Below the pieces are notes generated by a model. The model saw only the letters and a list, made by a program, of their open reading frames with translations, was not told the origin of the DNA and ran no database searches. From assembly GCF_044385915.1 (NCBI RefSeq), contig NZ_JBISCC010000109.1, forward strand, positions 3,103-67,102: 64,000 bases of DNA, written 5' to 3'. Positions 34,810-43,598 of this stretch are shown here, one piece after another. The number at the start of each line of letters is the position of its first letter. Position 1 is the first letter of the stretch. This DNA comes from Thalassobellus citreus. GTDB lineage: Bacteria; Bacteroidota; Bacteroidia; Flavobacteriales; Flavobacteriaceae. The position numbers were made by a program, and so were the translations under genes.

Positions 34810-35822
34810 TTGTTTATTCTTGTTTTTTGCCCGTAAATTTCTAATGCTAAAACAATCGCAATTCCTAAAAAGACAAAGGCAATAGCATAATACGTTTCTG
34901 TATTTAATTCAGGGATGTAGCGTTCGTAATTTTGTATAATTTTTTTTCCTGTTGAATCTAGTAAAAAGCTACCATTTTCATGTATTTTGAAAATAGTTTT
35001 TTTCCATGGCCAAACAACACCTAAAGAGCCAACTATAAAGCCTATAATAGCCGAAAGCGTAATACTTTTATAATGCTTTAAAATATAACTTAGTACATGT
35101 GAAAAAGTAACTAACCCTGTTATTGATCCTAGAGTGAAGACAATAAGAACTTTTAGCATTCTTATACGTTCTGTATTTTCAATAAAGCTAAAATCACCTC
35201 CTAGAATTTCATAAGCAGTATCGTATAAAGCATTAACAGAATCGACTAGAAGCAGCACATAGTTTCCTAAAAGAATAAGAATGAAAGATCCTGAAAAACC
35301 AGGAAGAGTCATACCAGACACACTAATTATACCACAAAAAAACACAAACCATAGGTTGTCGTTTTCTGTGGCAGGATTTAAAAAACTAATACTTATTCCT
35401 AGCGCAATTCCAATAGCTAGAGAAAAGGATGTTTTATAATTCCAATCTTTAAAATCTTTATTTATATAATAAATAGAACCTATAATCATTCCGAAAAACA
35501 CACTCCAAACATAGAGTTCATAATGTATTATAAGATAATCTAAAACTTTAGAAATGCTAAAGTAACTCACTATCATACCTAAGAAAAGCAACCCTAAGAA
35601 GCGTCCGTTAATATAGTTGTAAAAGCTTTTAAAGCGCCCATTAATAAGTAGCATAAAAGCTTTTCCGTTAATCTTTTTTAACGAATAAATAAATTCCTCA
35701 TAAAAACCAGCAACAAATGCAACAACACCACCAGATACCCCAGGAACTTTATTCGCAGCCCCCATACCTAATCCTTTTAGAATAAGAAAAAGTTTATCGG
35801 TTAAAGTTCTGGTTTCTTGCAT
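34806..35822 (-). CDS. DUF368 polyprenyl-phosphate translocase family protein, copy 2
   Basis: Membrane protein of 338 aa with about eight to ten helices. It has the DUF368 signatures GMGAANKVPGVSGGVVAF near the N-terminus and GMTLPGFSGSFILILLGNY in the middle. DUF368 proteins (PopT) are now known in other bacteria to flip undecaprenyl phosphate back to the cytosolic face, supporting cell-wall and glycan synthesis. Compared with copy 1 (35822-36742), it has a K in place of an A/D before VPGVSGG and a longer C-terminal region. The ATG overlaps the stop of copy 1 at one base. Confidence 0.92.
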   Translation of the reverse strand: MQETRTLTDKLFLILKGLGMGAANKVPGVSGGVVAFVAGFYEEFIYSLKKINGKAFMLLINGRFKSFYNYINGRFLGLLFLGMIVSYFSISKVLDYLIIHYELYVWSVFFGMIIGSIYYINKDFKDWNYKTSFSLAIGIALGISISFLNPATENDNLWFVFFCGIISVSGMTLPGFSGSFILILLGNYVLLLVDSVNALYDTAYEILGGDFSFIENTERIRMLKVLIVFTLGSITGLVTFSHVLSYILKHYKSITLSAIIGFIVGSLGVVWPWKKTIFKIHENGSFLLDSTGKKIIQNYERYIPELNTETYYAIAFVFLGIAIVLALEIYGQKTRINK

Positions 35823-36742
35823 TACTGTTTCTTAGTGCCTAATCTTTCTAAAATAAAAATAGTTAAAAATCCAATAACCATTAAGCTTATTGCAAAAACG
35901 ATTTGATTATCTCCATTAAAAGCAAATGGTGAGATGCTTTCTTGTGATAAAGGTGTTTTTATACCTTTTGAATCTGTATACCAGGATAAGGTGTTTTTCC
36001 ACGGCCAAACTTTATTTAGTGAGCCAAAAATAAAGCCTGTAAGTATTGCTAAAGTGACATTATGGTAGTTTTTAAAAAGCCATTTTAATAAATGACTAAA
36101 ACTTAATAAACCAACGGCAGCACCAGTAGCAAAAATGATTATTTTTTTTATATCAAAATCATGAAAAGCATTACTTAAGGTTTTGTAAGCACCAAGAATG
36201 ATGAGAATAAAAGAGCCAGAAATCCCAGGTAAAATCATAGCGCAAATAGCAATAGCTCCAGCTATAAATAAGTGTAAAGAACTTTCATTGTTTGCTAGAG
36301 CAGGAAGGGATGTAATGTAATGAGCACTAATGGCTCCAATAATTAACGCTATAATAACTGTTATATTCCATTTGGTAATTTGTTTTCCAACAAAATAAAT
36401 ACTCGCTATTATAAGACCAAAAAAGAAGGACCAAATTAAAACAGGATGGTTTTCTAATAAATATTTGGCAAGCCTCATAAATGATATATAGCTAATGATA
36501 ATACCACTTAGAAGTGATAAAATAAAATTTCCGTTTAGCGCTTTCCAAAAAGGTTTTATGCCTTCACTAAAAAGTGTTTTAAAAAGAGATGGTTTTACGT
36601 TACTAATTGTAGAAATTAATTCTTCATAAATACCAGAAATGAAAGCTATAGTACCACCAGAAACACCAGGTACAGCATCAGCAGCTCCCATAGCGACTCC
36701 TTTTATTGAAATAGTTAAATAATCTTTAAAGCGTCTTTGCAT
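35822..36742 (-). CDS. DUF368 polyprenyl-phosphate translocase family protein, copy 1
   Basis: Membrane protein of 306 aa of the same family as the next gene. The signatures are GAADAVPGVSGGTIAF and CAMILPGISGSFILIILGAY. As a PopT-type protein it should recycle undecaprenyl phosphate across the inner membrane. Having two diverged copies in tandem suggests different conditions or lipid partners, but this is inference. It is the first gene of the DUF368-DUF368-aroE operon, and a TATCTTTG -7 box lies upstream. Confidence 0.93.
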   Translation of the reverse strand: MQRRFKDYLTISIKGVAMGAADAVPGVSGGTIAFISGIYEELISTISNVKPSLFKTLFSEGIKPFWKALNGNFILSLLSGIIISYISFMRLAKYLLENHPVLIWSFFFGLIIASIYFVGKQITKWNITVIIALIIGAISAHYITSLPALANNESSLHLFIAGAIAICAMILPGISGSFILIILGAYKTLSNAFHDFDIKKIIIFATGAAVGLLSFSHLLKWLFKNYHNVTLAILTGFIFGSLNKVWPWKNTLSWYTDSKGIKTPLSQESISPFAFNGDNQIVFAISLMVIGFLTIFILERLGTKKQ

Positions 36743-36764
36743 GTTTTGATTTTTATAAGAAAAT

Positions 36765-36772
36765 CAAAGATA
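36765..36772 (-). promoter_or_regulatory. -7 box upstream of the DUF368 operon
   Basis: TATCTTTG on the minus strand matches TAnnTTTG, 22 nt before the ATG at 36742 and inside the 52 bp gap after the TPR gene. No TTG was found at the standard distance upstream. Confidence 0.4.
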
Positions 36773-36794
36773 TGTATTTTAACACGATGTTTAA

Positions 36795-38183
36795 TTATAG
36801 ATTTGTTTTTAGTAGATTTTTAACAAGTATTTTGTTAGAAACTTCAGGAAAAAGTTCTTCAATAATAAAAGCGTATTCTTCATTATATTTTAAGCCATTT
36901 TTTAAATGAAATATGCCTTTGTCATTTTCATTTAAAGAAAAATACAATCCAGCTAAGCGATATACTACTTCGGCACTTTCTGGGTGAAACTCTAAAGCTT
37001 GTTCAAAATTAATAGCTGCGGCTTCTGGCTCACCTAGTTTAATTAATAAATCGCCTCGAGATAGCCATGTGTTTAATTCGTAATTGCCTAGTTCTAATGT
37101 TTTTTTAAATCCGCGCTCAGCTTCTTCATAAAAGTTTAAACGTTGATTAATTTGGGAGAATAGCTTCCAATATATAACATTTTCAGTATCAATATTTATA
37201 GCTTTATTAATATAGTATAGAGCTTTTTTGTAATTCTTTTTTTTGTTATAATATTTAGTGATTGCAATCCAACCTTTATCTAGTAAAGGGTCTTCATGTA
37301 CCGTTCTATCATAATACTGAAGCGCTAGCTCATCATTATTTAATTTTTCATAGCAAGAGCCTATATGTAATAACGCAAATGATGTGGGGTCATCTAATTT
37401 TAAAGTAATACTGTAATTTTCTATAGCTTCTTCGTAGCGTTTTAATTTTTCAAGAACTTTACCACGTTCTAGATAGGCGCCAATAAAAGTATCGTCAGAA
37501 ATAATAGCAAAATCAAACGATGTTAATGCTTTTTCATATTCTTTTAAATTAAAATATTGTTTTCCTAATTGATGCCATGCTACTTCACAATACGGATTTT
37601 TATCTAAAAATAGGTTTAAATATTCTATAGCAGATTCATTCTGATTTAAAAATTCAAAGCAATAAATAATATTATAAAGCGCGGAGTAATCTTCTAAATC
37701 TTTCTCTAAGCATTTCATGAAATATGTTTTAGCATCTTCAAATTGGTCTAGAAATAAATATTCCATACCAATTAGAGAATATAAATCAACAACATCTTCC
37801 GTAAGTTCGATTGCTGTTTTTAAAACCTCAATAGCCTGTAAGTGCTCATCTTTTTTAGATAGAATATTTGCCTTTTGAATAAAAATTTCTTCATTCATGG
37901 GGTCTAAACTATAAAGCTCGTTTAAAAGAGAGTCGGCTTCAATAAGTTTATCTTCAAAAACATGTATTTCTACTTTAAAAAGTCTTAAATTAATGGAGGT
38001 AGGGTGTTGGTCTAAACCTAGTTTTATAGCTTTTTTTGCTAATGCTATTTTACCTTGATTTAGATAATGATGAATGATGTTTTCAAATTCTTCTGAATCG
38101 AAGAATAAAACACGATTCGTTTTTAACATCGATTCAAACTTAGTAAGCGGCAAGTTGTTATTGTCGTTATGACTAAACTCCAT
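36795..38183 (-). CDS. Tetratricopeptide repeat protein
   Basis: A cytosolic 462 aa protein made almost entirely of TPR helices. Examples are AIEVLKTAIELTEDVVDLY, YCEVAWHQLGKQYFNLKEY and WLSRGDLLIKLGEPEAAAIN, with the W/L/G/A and final P positions of TPRs. No signal or membrane segment. I use the ATG at 38183 (MEFSHND) in preference to the GTG two codons upstream. It likely scaffolds protein interactions; partners are unknown. Lies upstream of the DUF368 operon on the same strand. Confidence 0.88.
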   Translation of the reverse strand: MEFSHNDNNNLPLTKFESMLKTNRVLFFDSEEFENIIHHYLNQGKIALAKKAIKLGLDQHPTSINLRLFKVEIHVFEDKLIEADSLLNELYSLDPMNEEIFIQKANILSKKDEHLQAIEVLKTAIELTEDVVDLYSLIGMEYLFLDQFEDAKTYFMKCLEKDLEDYSALYNIIYCFEFLNQNESAIEYLNLFLDKNPYCEVAWHQLGKQYFNLKEYEKALTSFDFAIISDDTFIGAYLERGKVLEKLKRYEEAIENYSITLKLDDPTSFALLHIGSCYEKLNNDELALQYYDRTVHEDPLLDKGWIAITKYYNKKKNYKKALYYINKAINIDTENVIYWKLFSQINQRLNFYEEAERGFKKTLELGNYELNTWLSRGDLLIKLGEPEAAAINFEQALEFHPESAEVVYRLAGLYFSLNENDKGIFHLKNGLKYNEEYAFIIEELFPEVSNKILVKNLLKTNL

Positions 38184-38349
38184 AAGCACATTTGTAAGGT
38201 TTCTACCTGAATAAATTTAAGATTCTATTCTGTTTTATGGGATTAATTAGATAAATGTTTTCAACAAAGTAATGAACAGTTGGATTTTTAGTGTTCCGAT
38301 TTTTGTGTTATTAGTTGATTTTTAGAACTATGGGAGAGTTTTGTTAATT

Positions 38350-39525
38350 CTAAATATTATTCAAAATATTAATAATTATAGCACAACCTTTAGCTATTTC
38401 ATCGTTTGATATGGTTAAAGGCGGTGTGATTCTTACAGCTTTAGGCTCAAAAAGTAACCAAAATAATATTAAACCTTGGTCTTGACTTTCTAAAACTATT
38501 CTATTTGTTATAGATTCTGAAGGTGTAATGATTGCAAGCATAAGACCAACTCCTCTTATTTCTTTTATTAAAGGATGTACTAAAAGTTTTCTAAATAGTT
38601 GTTCCTTTTCTAAGGCTTGCTGCATTAAATTACTAGTTGTAATTTCTTTTAACGTTGCTAAAGCCGAAGCAGCAATAACAGGATGTCCTCCAAATGTCGT
38701 TATGTGTCCTAATTTAGGATTGTCTTGAAGTAAATCCATTAAGCTACTAGAAGCTGTAAAGGCTCCAATAGGCATACCGCCACCTAAAGCTTTACCTGTT
38801 ACTAAAATATCTGGAATACAATTATAATTTTGAAAACCAAAAAGGTTTCCAGTTCTACCAAACCCTGGTTGAATTTCATCTAAAATTAAAAGGGCTCCAA
38901 CTTTATCACATTGTTGTCTTACTTTTTTTAAATAGTCATTTTTAGGAACAATAAAACCAGCACCACCTTGTATGGTTTCTAAAATAACACATGCTGTTTT
39001 TGTTGTAATTTGTTTTAAATCGTATTCGTTATTGAATTCTATGAATTTAACATCAGGAAGTAAAGGTCTAAAGGCTTGTTTACGTTCTTCATGTCCCATA
39101 ATACTTAAAGACCCCATCGTATTACCATGATAAGCTTTGTTTGCAGCAATGATTTCGCTTCGTCCAGTAGCGCGTTTAGCTAATTTTAAAGCACCTTCAA
39201 TAGCTTCAGTTCCAGAATTGGTTAAATAGGTTTTGTTTAATGAATCAGGAAGGTTTTCTGCTAATAGTTTAGCTAGTTCTACAGCTGGTTTTTGAGCATA
39301 TTCACCATAAACCATGACGTGCATGTATTTATCTAGCTGATCTTTAATAGCATTAACTACTTTTGGGTGATTATGACCTAGTGGACAAGCAGATACGCCA
39401 GCAACAAAATCAAGATATGCTTCGTTTTTTGTGTTGTAAATATAACTTCCTTTGGCATGTGAAACTTCCATTGCTAAAGGGTGTGGTGATGTTTGTGCTT
39501 GGTATTTTAAGAAGTCTTGTTTCAT
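38350..39525 (-). CDS. Class III aminotransferase (acetylornithine/ornithine-type)
   Basis: PLP-dependent aminotransferase of 391 aa, transferring an amino group between an omega-amino donor and 2-oxoglutarate. The fold is visible from the N-terminus (YLDFVAGVSACPLGHNHPKV), the SGTEAIEGALKLAKRATGR region, the active-site ILDEIQPGFGRTG block, and TGKALGGGMPIGAF, which holds the PLP lysine. Specificity among acetylornithine, ornithine and similar substrates is undetermined. It follows the OstA-like gene by 8 bp, an unexpected operon partner. Confidence 0.93.
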   Translation of the reverse strand: MKQDFLKYQAQTSPHPLAMEVSHAKGSYIYNTKNEAYLDFVAGVSACPLGHNHPKVVNAIKDQLDKYMHVMVYGEYAQKPAVELAKLLAENLPDSLNKTYLTNSGTEAIEGALKLAKRATGRSEIIAANKAYHGNTMGSLSIMGHEERKQAFRPLLPDVKFIEFNNEYDLKQITTKTACVILETIQGGAGFIVPKNDYLKKVRQQCDKVGALLILDEIQPGFGRTGNLFGFQNYNCIPDILVTGKALGGGMPIGAFTASSSLMDLLQDNPKLGHITTFGGHPVIAASALATLKEITTSNLMQQALEKEQLFRKLLVHPLIKEIRGVGLMLAIITPSESITNRIVLESQDQGLILFWLLFEPKAVRITPPLTISNDEIAKGCAIIINILNNI

Positions 39526-39532
39526 TGTTTTT

Positions 39533-41686
39533 TTAATCTAACACTTCAAACAATTCAATATTCCAGATGTCAATGTTTTGAGTTGGTTTAGTTAAATAGA
39601 TTACAACTCGAATTTTATTTCCATCGATTTCTTTATGACAACTAATAGTATGTTGAACCCATTTGGAGGTTAATTTTATTTTGGTTTTCTTGTAACGAGT
39701 AAAATCGTTACCAAACTCTTGAAGAGCAATATTTATATTACCTTTTCCTTTTAACCATAAATTTAATTTAAACTCTCCTTTTAATTTAGAAATTGTTTGA
39801 AAAAAATGTGGGTTTATAGCTGTCGTTTTACATGAGATTTTATCAGCAGTTTTAGTGCCATTTGGTGATATAACGGTATTTGGTTTTACAATAACATTTC
39901 TTTTATCCCAAATAGCATTATCAATCTCATTCTTGGATTTTAATAAATTTGTAGCGTTATTTTCTTTTTTAGTAATAATATTACTATAGTTAAAAATTGA
40001 AGTGTTTTTATGAGCTAATTCTATACGTTCAAGTAAATCATTATCAAAAAACGCATCTTGAGGAATATAATCATCTAGCCCTTTTATTATAGGTAAAACT
40101 AAAGGTTTATCATCTTTAAATAAATCTTCAACACTTAGTGGGCGTTCATCTTCTCTCCAATCAAAACCTTTTAGGAATTGTTCTTTTTCAGGGTATTGCG
40201 ATTGTGGATATGTTTTTCCATCAGCTTGATTAATTCTATTGTATTCTTCAATATCTCCATTTTCAAATAACATGGAGATACTTCCAGATTTAGCTTTATC
40301 TATCCCGATAAGTTCATCTTTATCATTTCTAAGGTAAAAAATAGATTCAGCATTTTTATTAATATTTATTTTTCGTAAGGTGTTTTCTTTGTTAAACCAA
40401 CCTTTTAAGTGTATACCATAAATTTGACTATAACCATTATCACTCAGGGTATCTTTGTTTATAATAAAAGCATTGTTGTATACCAAAAGTGAATCTAGCT
40501 TTTCTGTTTTTGGATTTGAAATTAGATGTATTGTGTCTCCAGTCATTTGGCTTTTTATATTCCAAAGAATGGGTTTGCGTTTTGTAGAAAAGGCATCACT
40601 AGAGTCAAAACGATCTAAATTAATTAATTGTGTTAATCCTGTTTTTTGATCGGCATGAATAGAATCTGCCTTTGCACTTATATCTGATTTATAAAGTTTA
40701 GCATTATAATACGCTTTTACAATTCGATGTTCTGGTTTACCTGTTACCATAATTTTATTGGCATGCATATAAATAGAATCATTTTCTTGAACTGTTATGG
40801 CTAAAGCTCGTTTAGTAATAAAAAGCGAGTCTTTTTCTTTAAAAACTTCAGCGTAATGTCCTTTTATAATACTATGGTTTAAAGTATCTGTTACTTTTAT
40901 GTTGTTGGTAGCAGAGGCAAAATTAATATTATTGTCAAAATATAAACTATCGCCTAAAATTTCTCTATCATCATAATCTATTTTTGCATTTTTAAGTGCA
41001 TAGCCTACTTTGTTTTCGGTATCATAAAACCCTTTTTCGCAATAGGTTTTACTTGTTTCTGTTGTAATTGTTGATGGACCAAATAAAAAGGCGAGACCTG
41101 TTTCTGAATAAAAATCGAAAAAGTTAGAATTTATTGTAACGTCTTTATTTACAAGAACCACATTTTCTACAAATTGATACTTTTTAAGATTCATATAATA
41201 ACGACCTATTTTACTAGTAATAGTACCTGATGAATCTTTAACAACCGTTCCTCCATTTTTATAAAAGGATTGTTGTTTTAATTTGTCATAATATAATGTA
41301 TCGGATGTAATAGTAGAATTTGGATCTTTTAACACTACTTCGCCACTAGCAAACGCTAATTCCGTTTCACCACTATATTCTAAATATTTTGAGGTCATAT
41401 TGATCGTGTCGCCTTCTATCATTCGTACATGACCATAAGCCTCAATAAATTTTTCTTTTCTGTATTGGATAGCTTTATCACACCAAAGATCAATGCTTCC
41501 ATGTTTTATGTGAACTTGTTGCGAATCATCACGTGTCATTGTGATAGCACCAGGAGCTTTTTCTTCATCAATGGTTGTTGTACCTGCATATTCAATTTTT
41601 ATCTGCTTCTTTTCTTGAGCTTGTATGTTTGTTACTGAAACAAAACAAAATAATATTATAAAAAATATAGATGGTAGTCTATTCAA
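39533..41686 (-). CDS. OstA-like periplasmic protein with C-terminal extension
   Basis: Exported protein of about 717 aa with an OstA/LptA-like repeat architecture, of the sort that transfers or assembles lipopolysaccharide. Features are IDLWCDKAIQYRKEKFIEAY, DTINMTSKYLEYSGE, DTLYYDKLKQQSFYKNGG, and many later beta-strand repeats. No ATG exists near the N-terminus. I use TTG at 41686, which gives MNRLPSIFFIILFCFVSV as a signal sequence, because a TATTTTTG promoter box overlaps the other TTG at 41707. The last ~120 residues (from IVKPNTVISPNGTKTADKIS to WNIELFEV) look like a beta-jelly-roll domain, absent from most OstA-like proteins I know. The aminotransferase gene follows. Confidence 0.8.
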   Translation of the reverse strand: MNRLPSIFFIILFCFVSVTNIQAQEKKQIKIEYAGTTTIDEEKAPGAITMTRDDSQQVHIKHGSIDLWCDKAIQYRKEKFIEAYGHVRMIEGDTINMTSKYLEYSGETELAFASGEVVLKDPNSTITSDTLYYDKLKQQSFYKNGGTVVKDSSGTITSKIGRYYMNLKKYQFVENVVLVNKDVTINSNFFDFYSETGLAFLFGPSTITTETSKTYCEKGFYDTENKVGYALKNAKIDYDDREILGDSLYFDNNINFASATNNIKVTDTLNHSIIKGHYAEVFKEKDSLFITKRALAITVQENDSIYMHANKIMVTGKPEHRIVKAYYNAKLYKSDISAKADSIHADQKTGLTQLINLDRFDSSDAFSTKRKPILWNIKSQMTGDTIHLISNPKTEKLDSLLVYNNAFIINKDTLSDNGYSQIYGIHLKGWFNKENTLRKININKNAESIFYLRNDKDELIGIDKAKSGSISMLFENGDIEEYNRINQADGKTYPQSQYPEKEQFLKGFDWREDERPLSVEDLFKDDKPLVLPIIKGLDDYIPQDAFFDNDLLERIELAHKNTSIFNYSNIITKKENNATNLLKSKNEIDNAIWDKRNVIVKPNTVISPNGTKTADKISCKTTAINPHFFQTISKLKGEFKLNLWLKGKGNINIALQEFGNDFTRYKKTKIKLTSKWVQHTISCHKEIDGNKIRVVIYLTKPTQNIDIWNIELFEVLD

Positions 41687-41772
41687 AATATAAAAGATTT
41701 GTGACAAAAATAACGATTAATATGATGTTTAATTATCTGTTGGCTTTTTTTTGTGATTTTGTTTGAAACAAA

Positions 41773-41801
41773 AAACGCTCCAAAAATGATTTGGAGCGTT
41801 T
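41773..41801 (-). terminator. Terminator after purA
   Basis: AAACGCTCCAAA (41773-41784) and TTTGGAGCGTTT (41790-41801) pair perfectly (12 bp); on the minus strand the second arm is followed by TTTTTTG. It lies 24 bp beyond the purA stop. Confidence 0.8.
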
Positions 41802-41824
41802 AAATATATTTAATAGTTTATTTC

Positions 41825-43108
41825 TTAAACTAATTGTTGTCTAAAAATAGTTTGTTTTCTGTCTGGTCCAACAGATACAATAGTAATAGGCGTTTCTAAT
41901 TCTTTTTCTAAAAACTCAATATACTCATTTAAGGCTTTTGGTAATTGAGATGTTTCAGACATACCTGTTAAATCTTCAGACCAACCATTAAATTCTGTAT
42001 AAACTGGCTCTACATTTTCTGGCTCAATATTATAAGGGAAGTGTTCTATAACTTCTCCTTTATATTTGTATGCAGTACATACTTTTAAGGTTTCAAAACC
42101 AGAAAGTACGTCACCCTTCATCATCATTAATTGTGTTACACCATTAACTTGACAAGCGTATTTTAAAGCTACTAAATCTAACCAACCACAACGACGAGGT
42201 CTTCCTGTTGTTGCTCCAAACTCGTTACCAATACGAGCCATTTCTTGTCCGTCTTTATCAAATAATTCGGTAGGGAATGGGCCAGAACCCACACGAGTTG
42301 TATATGCTTTAAAGATACCAAAAACATCGCCTATTTGGTTAGGAGCGACTCCTAAACCAGTACAAGCACCTGCTGCTGTTGTATTACTTGATGTTACAAA
42401 AGGGTAGGTTCCAAAATCAATATCTAATAATGATCCTTGAGCACCTTCAGCAAGAATGGTTTTTCCAGTTTTTTGTGCTTGATACACATATTCTTCAGAA
42501 TCAATAAACTTTAACGATTTTAAAACGTCGATAGCTTTAAAGAATTCTGCTTCAAGTTCTTTTAAATCATATTCAATATCTACATCGTAAAACGCAATCA
42601 TAGATTCATGCTTATCAGCTAAAGATCTATAGCGTTCTTTCCAATCGGCTAATTCTAAATCGCCTACACGAATACCATTTCTACCGGTTTTATCCATATA
42701 AGTTGGTCCTATACCTTTTAAAGTAGAACCAATTTTTGCTTTACCTTTTGAAGCTTCACTAGCAGCATCAAGTAAACGGTGTGTTGGTAAAATAATATGT
42801 GCTTTACGAGAAATAACTAAAGATTTTCTGTAATCTACATCTTGCTCTTCAAGTTTGTCTAACTCAGCTTTAAAAATAACAGGATCTATAACCACACCAT
42901 TTCCAACTAAGTTGGTTTTGCCTTCGTGGAAAATTCCTGAAGGAATGGTATGTAAAACATGTTTTTTTCCGTTAAATACAAGGGTGTGTCCTGCGTTTGG
43001 GCCTCCTTGAAAACGTGCAATAATATTGTAGTTAGTGGTAAGTACGTCAACAATTTTTCCTTTGCCTTCGTCTCCCCATTGTAATCCTAGTAGTAAATCT
43101 ACTGCCAT
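41825..43108 (-). CDS. purA: Adenylosuccinate synthase
   Basis: First step of AMP synthesis from IMP, 427 aa. The P-loop QWGDEGKGKIVDVL starts at residue 10, followed by FQGGPNAGHTLVF; late motifs are STTTAAGACTGLG-like and GRPRRCGWLDLVA. All catalytic residues of the family are in place. It is preceded by the Fur-family gene with an 11 bp gap and relA/spoT beyond, so it is probably transcribed with them and regulated by stringent-response demand. Confidence 0.97.
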   Translation of the reverse strand: MAVDLLLGLQWGDEGKGKIVDVLTTNYNIIARFQGGPNAGHTLVFNGKKHVLHTIPSGIFHEGKTNLVGNGVVIDPVIFKAELDKLEEQDVDYRKSLVISRKAHIILPTHRLLDAASEASKGKAKIGSTLKGIGPTYMDKTGRNGIRVGDLELADWKERYRSLADKHESMIAFYDVDIEYDLKELEAEFFKAIDVLKSLKFIDSEEYVYQAQKTGKTILAEGAQGSLLDIDFGTYPFVTSSNTTAAGACTGLGVAPNQIGDVFGIFKAYTTRVGSGPFPTELFDKDGQEMARIGNEFGATTGRPRRCGWLDLVALKYACQVNGVTQLMMMKGDVLSGFETLKVCTAYKYKGEVIEHFPYNIEPENVEPVYTEFNGWSEDLTGMSETSQLPKALNEYIEFLEKELETPITIVSVGPDRKQTIFRQQLV

Positions 43109-43119
43109 TGTAAAATTAG

Positions 43120-43572
43120 TTAATTGGTTGATTTTCTATTTCCGTAGAAATAAAGTGAATGATTGTTAATTTCGATATCGAAAACTTCTTCGATTGTTTT
43201 TTTGATAGATTGAATTCTTGGATCACAAAACTCAATAACTTCACCTGTATCGGTTAGTATCACGTGATCATGTTGTCTATCAAAATATGATTTTTCGTAA
43301 TGAGCTTGGTTTTGTCCAAATTGATGTTTTCTTACCAAACCACATTCTAAAAGTAATTCTATAGTGTTGTATAAAGTTGCACGAGACACACGATATTTTT
43401 TGTTTTTCATGTTAAGATATAGCGATTCTATATCAAAATGCTCTGTGCTATTGTAAATTTCTTGTAGTATAGCGTAACGTTCAGGTGTTTTTCGGTGCCC
43501 GTTGTTTTCTAAAAAGTTAGTGAATACACTTTTTACTATGTCTTGATTTTTTGTATCTGTCTTTGCATTCAT
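43120..43572 (-). CDS. Fur-family transcriptional regulator
   Basis: Metal- or peroxide-responsive DNA-binding protein of 150 aa. The winged-helix part contains HRKTPERYAILQEIYNSTEHFDIESLY and RVSRATLYNTIELLLECGLV. The regulatory-domain residues AHYEKSYFDRQHDHVIL and EFCDPRI are present. The structural zinc site of the Fur/PerR family, normally two CxxC motifs, is missing: only one cysteine of the first pair remains (EFCDPR), and no second pair follows. Target genes are unknown. It lies between relA/spoT and purA, with a TAAATTTG -7 box on the minus strand at 43583-43590, which lies in the small gap to relA/spoT. Confidence 0.88.
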   Translation of the reverse strand: MNAKTDTKNQDIVKSVFTNFLENNGHRKTPERYAILQEIYNSTEHFDIESLYLNMKNKKYRVSRATLYNTIELLLECGLVRKHQFGQNQAHYEKSYFDRQHDHVILTDTGEVIEFCDPRIQSIKKTIEEVFDIEINNHSLYFYGNRKSTN

Positions 43573-43598
43573 AATTTCGTCGCAAATTTACACTTTTT

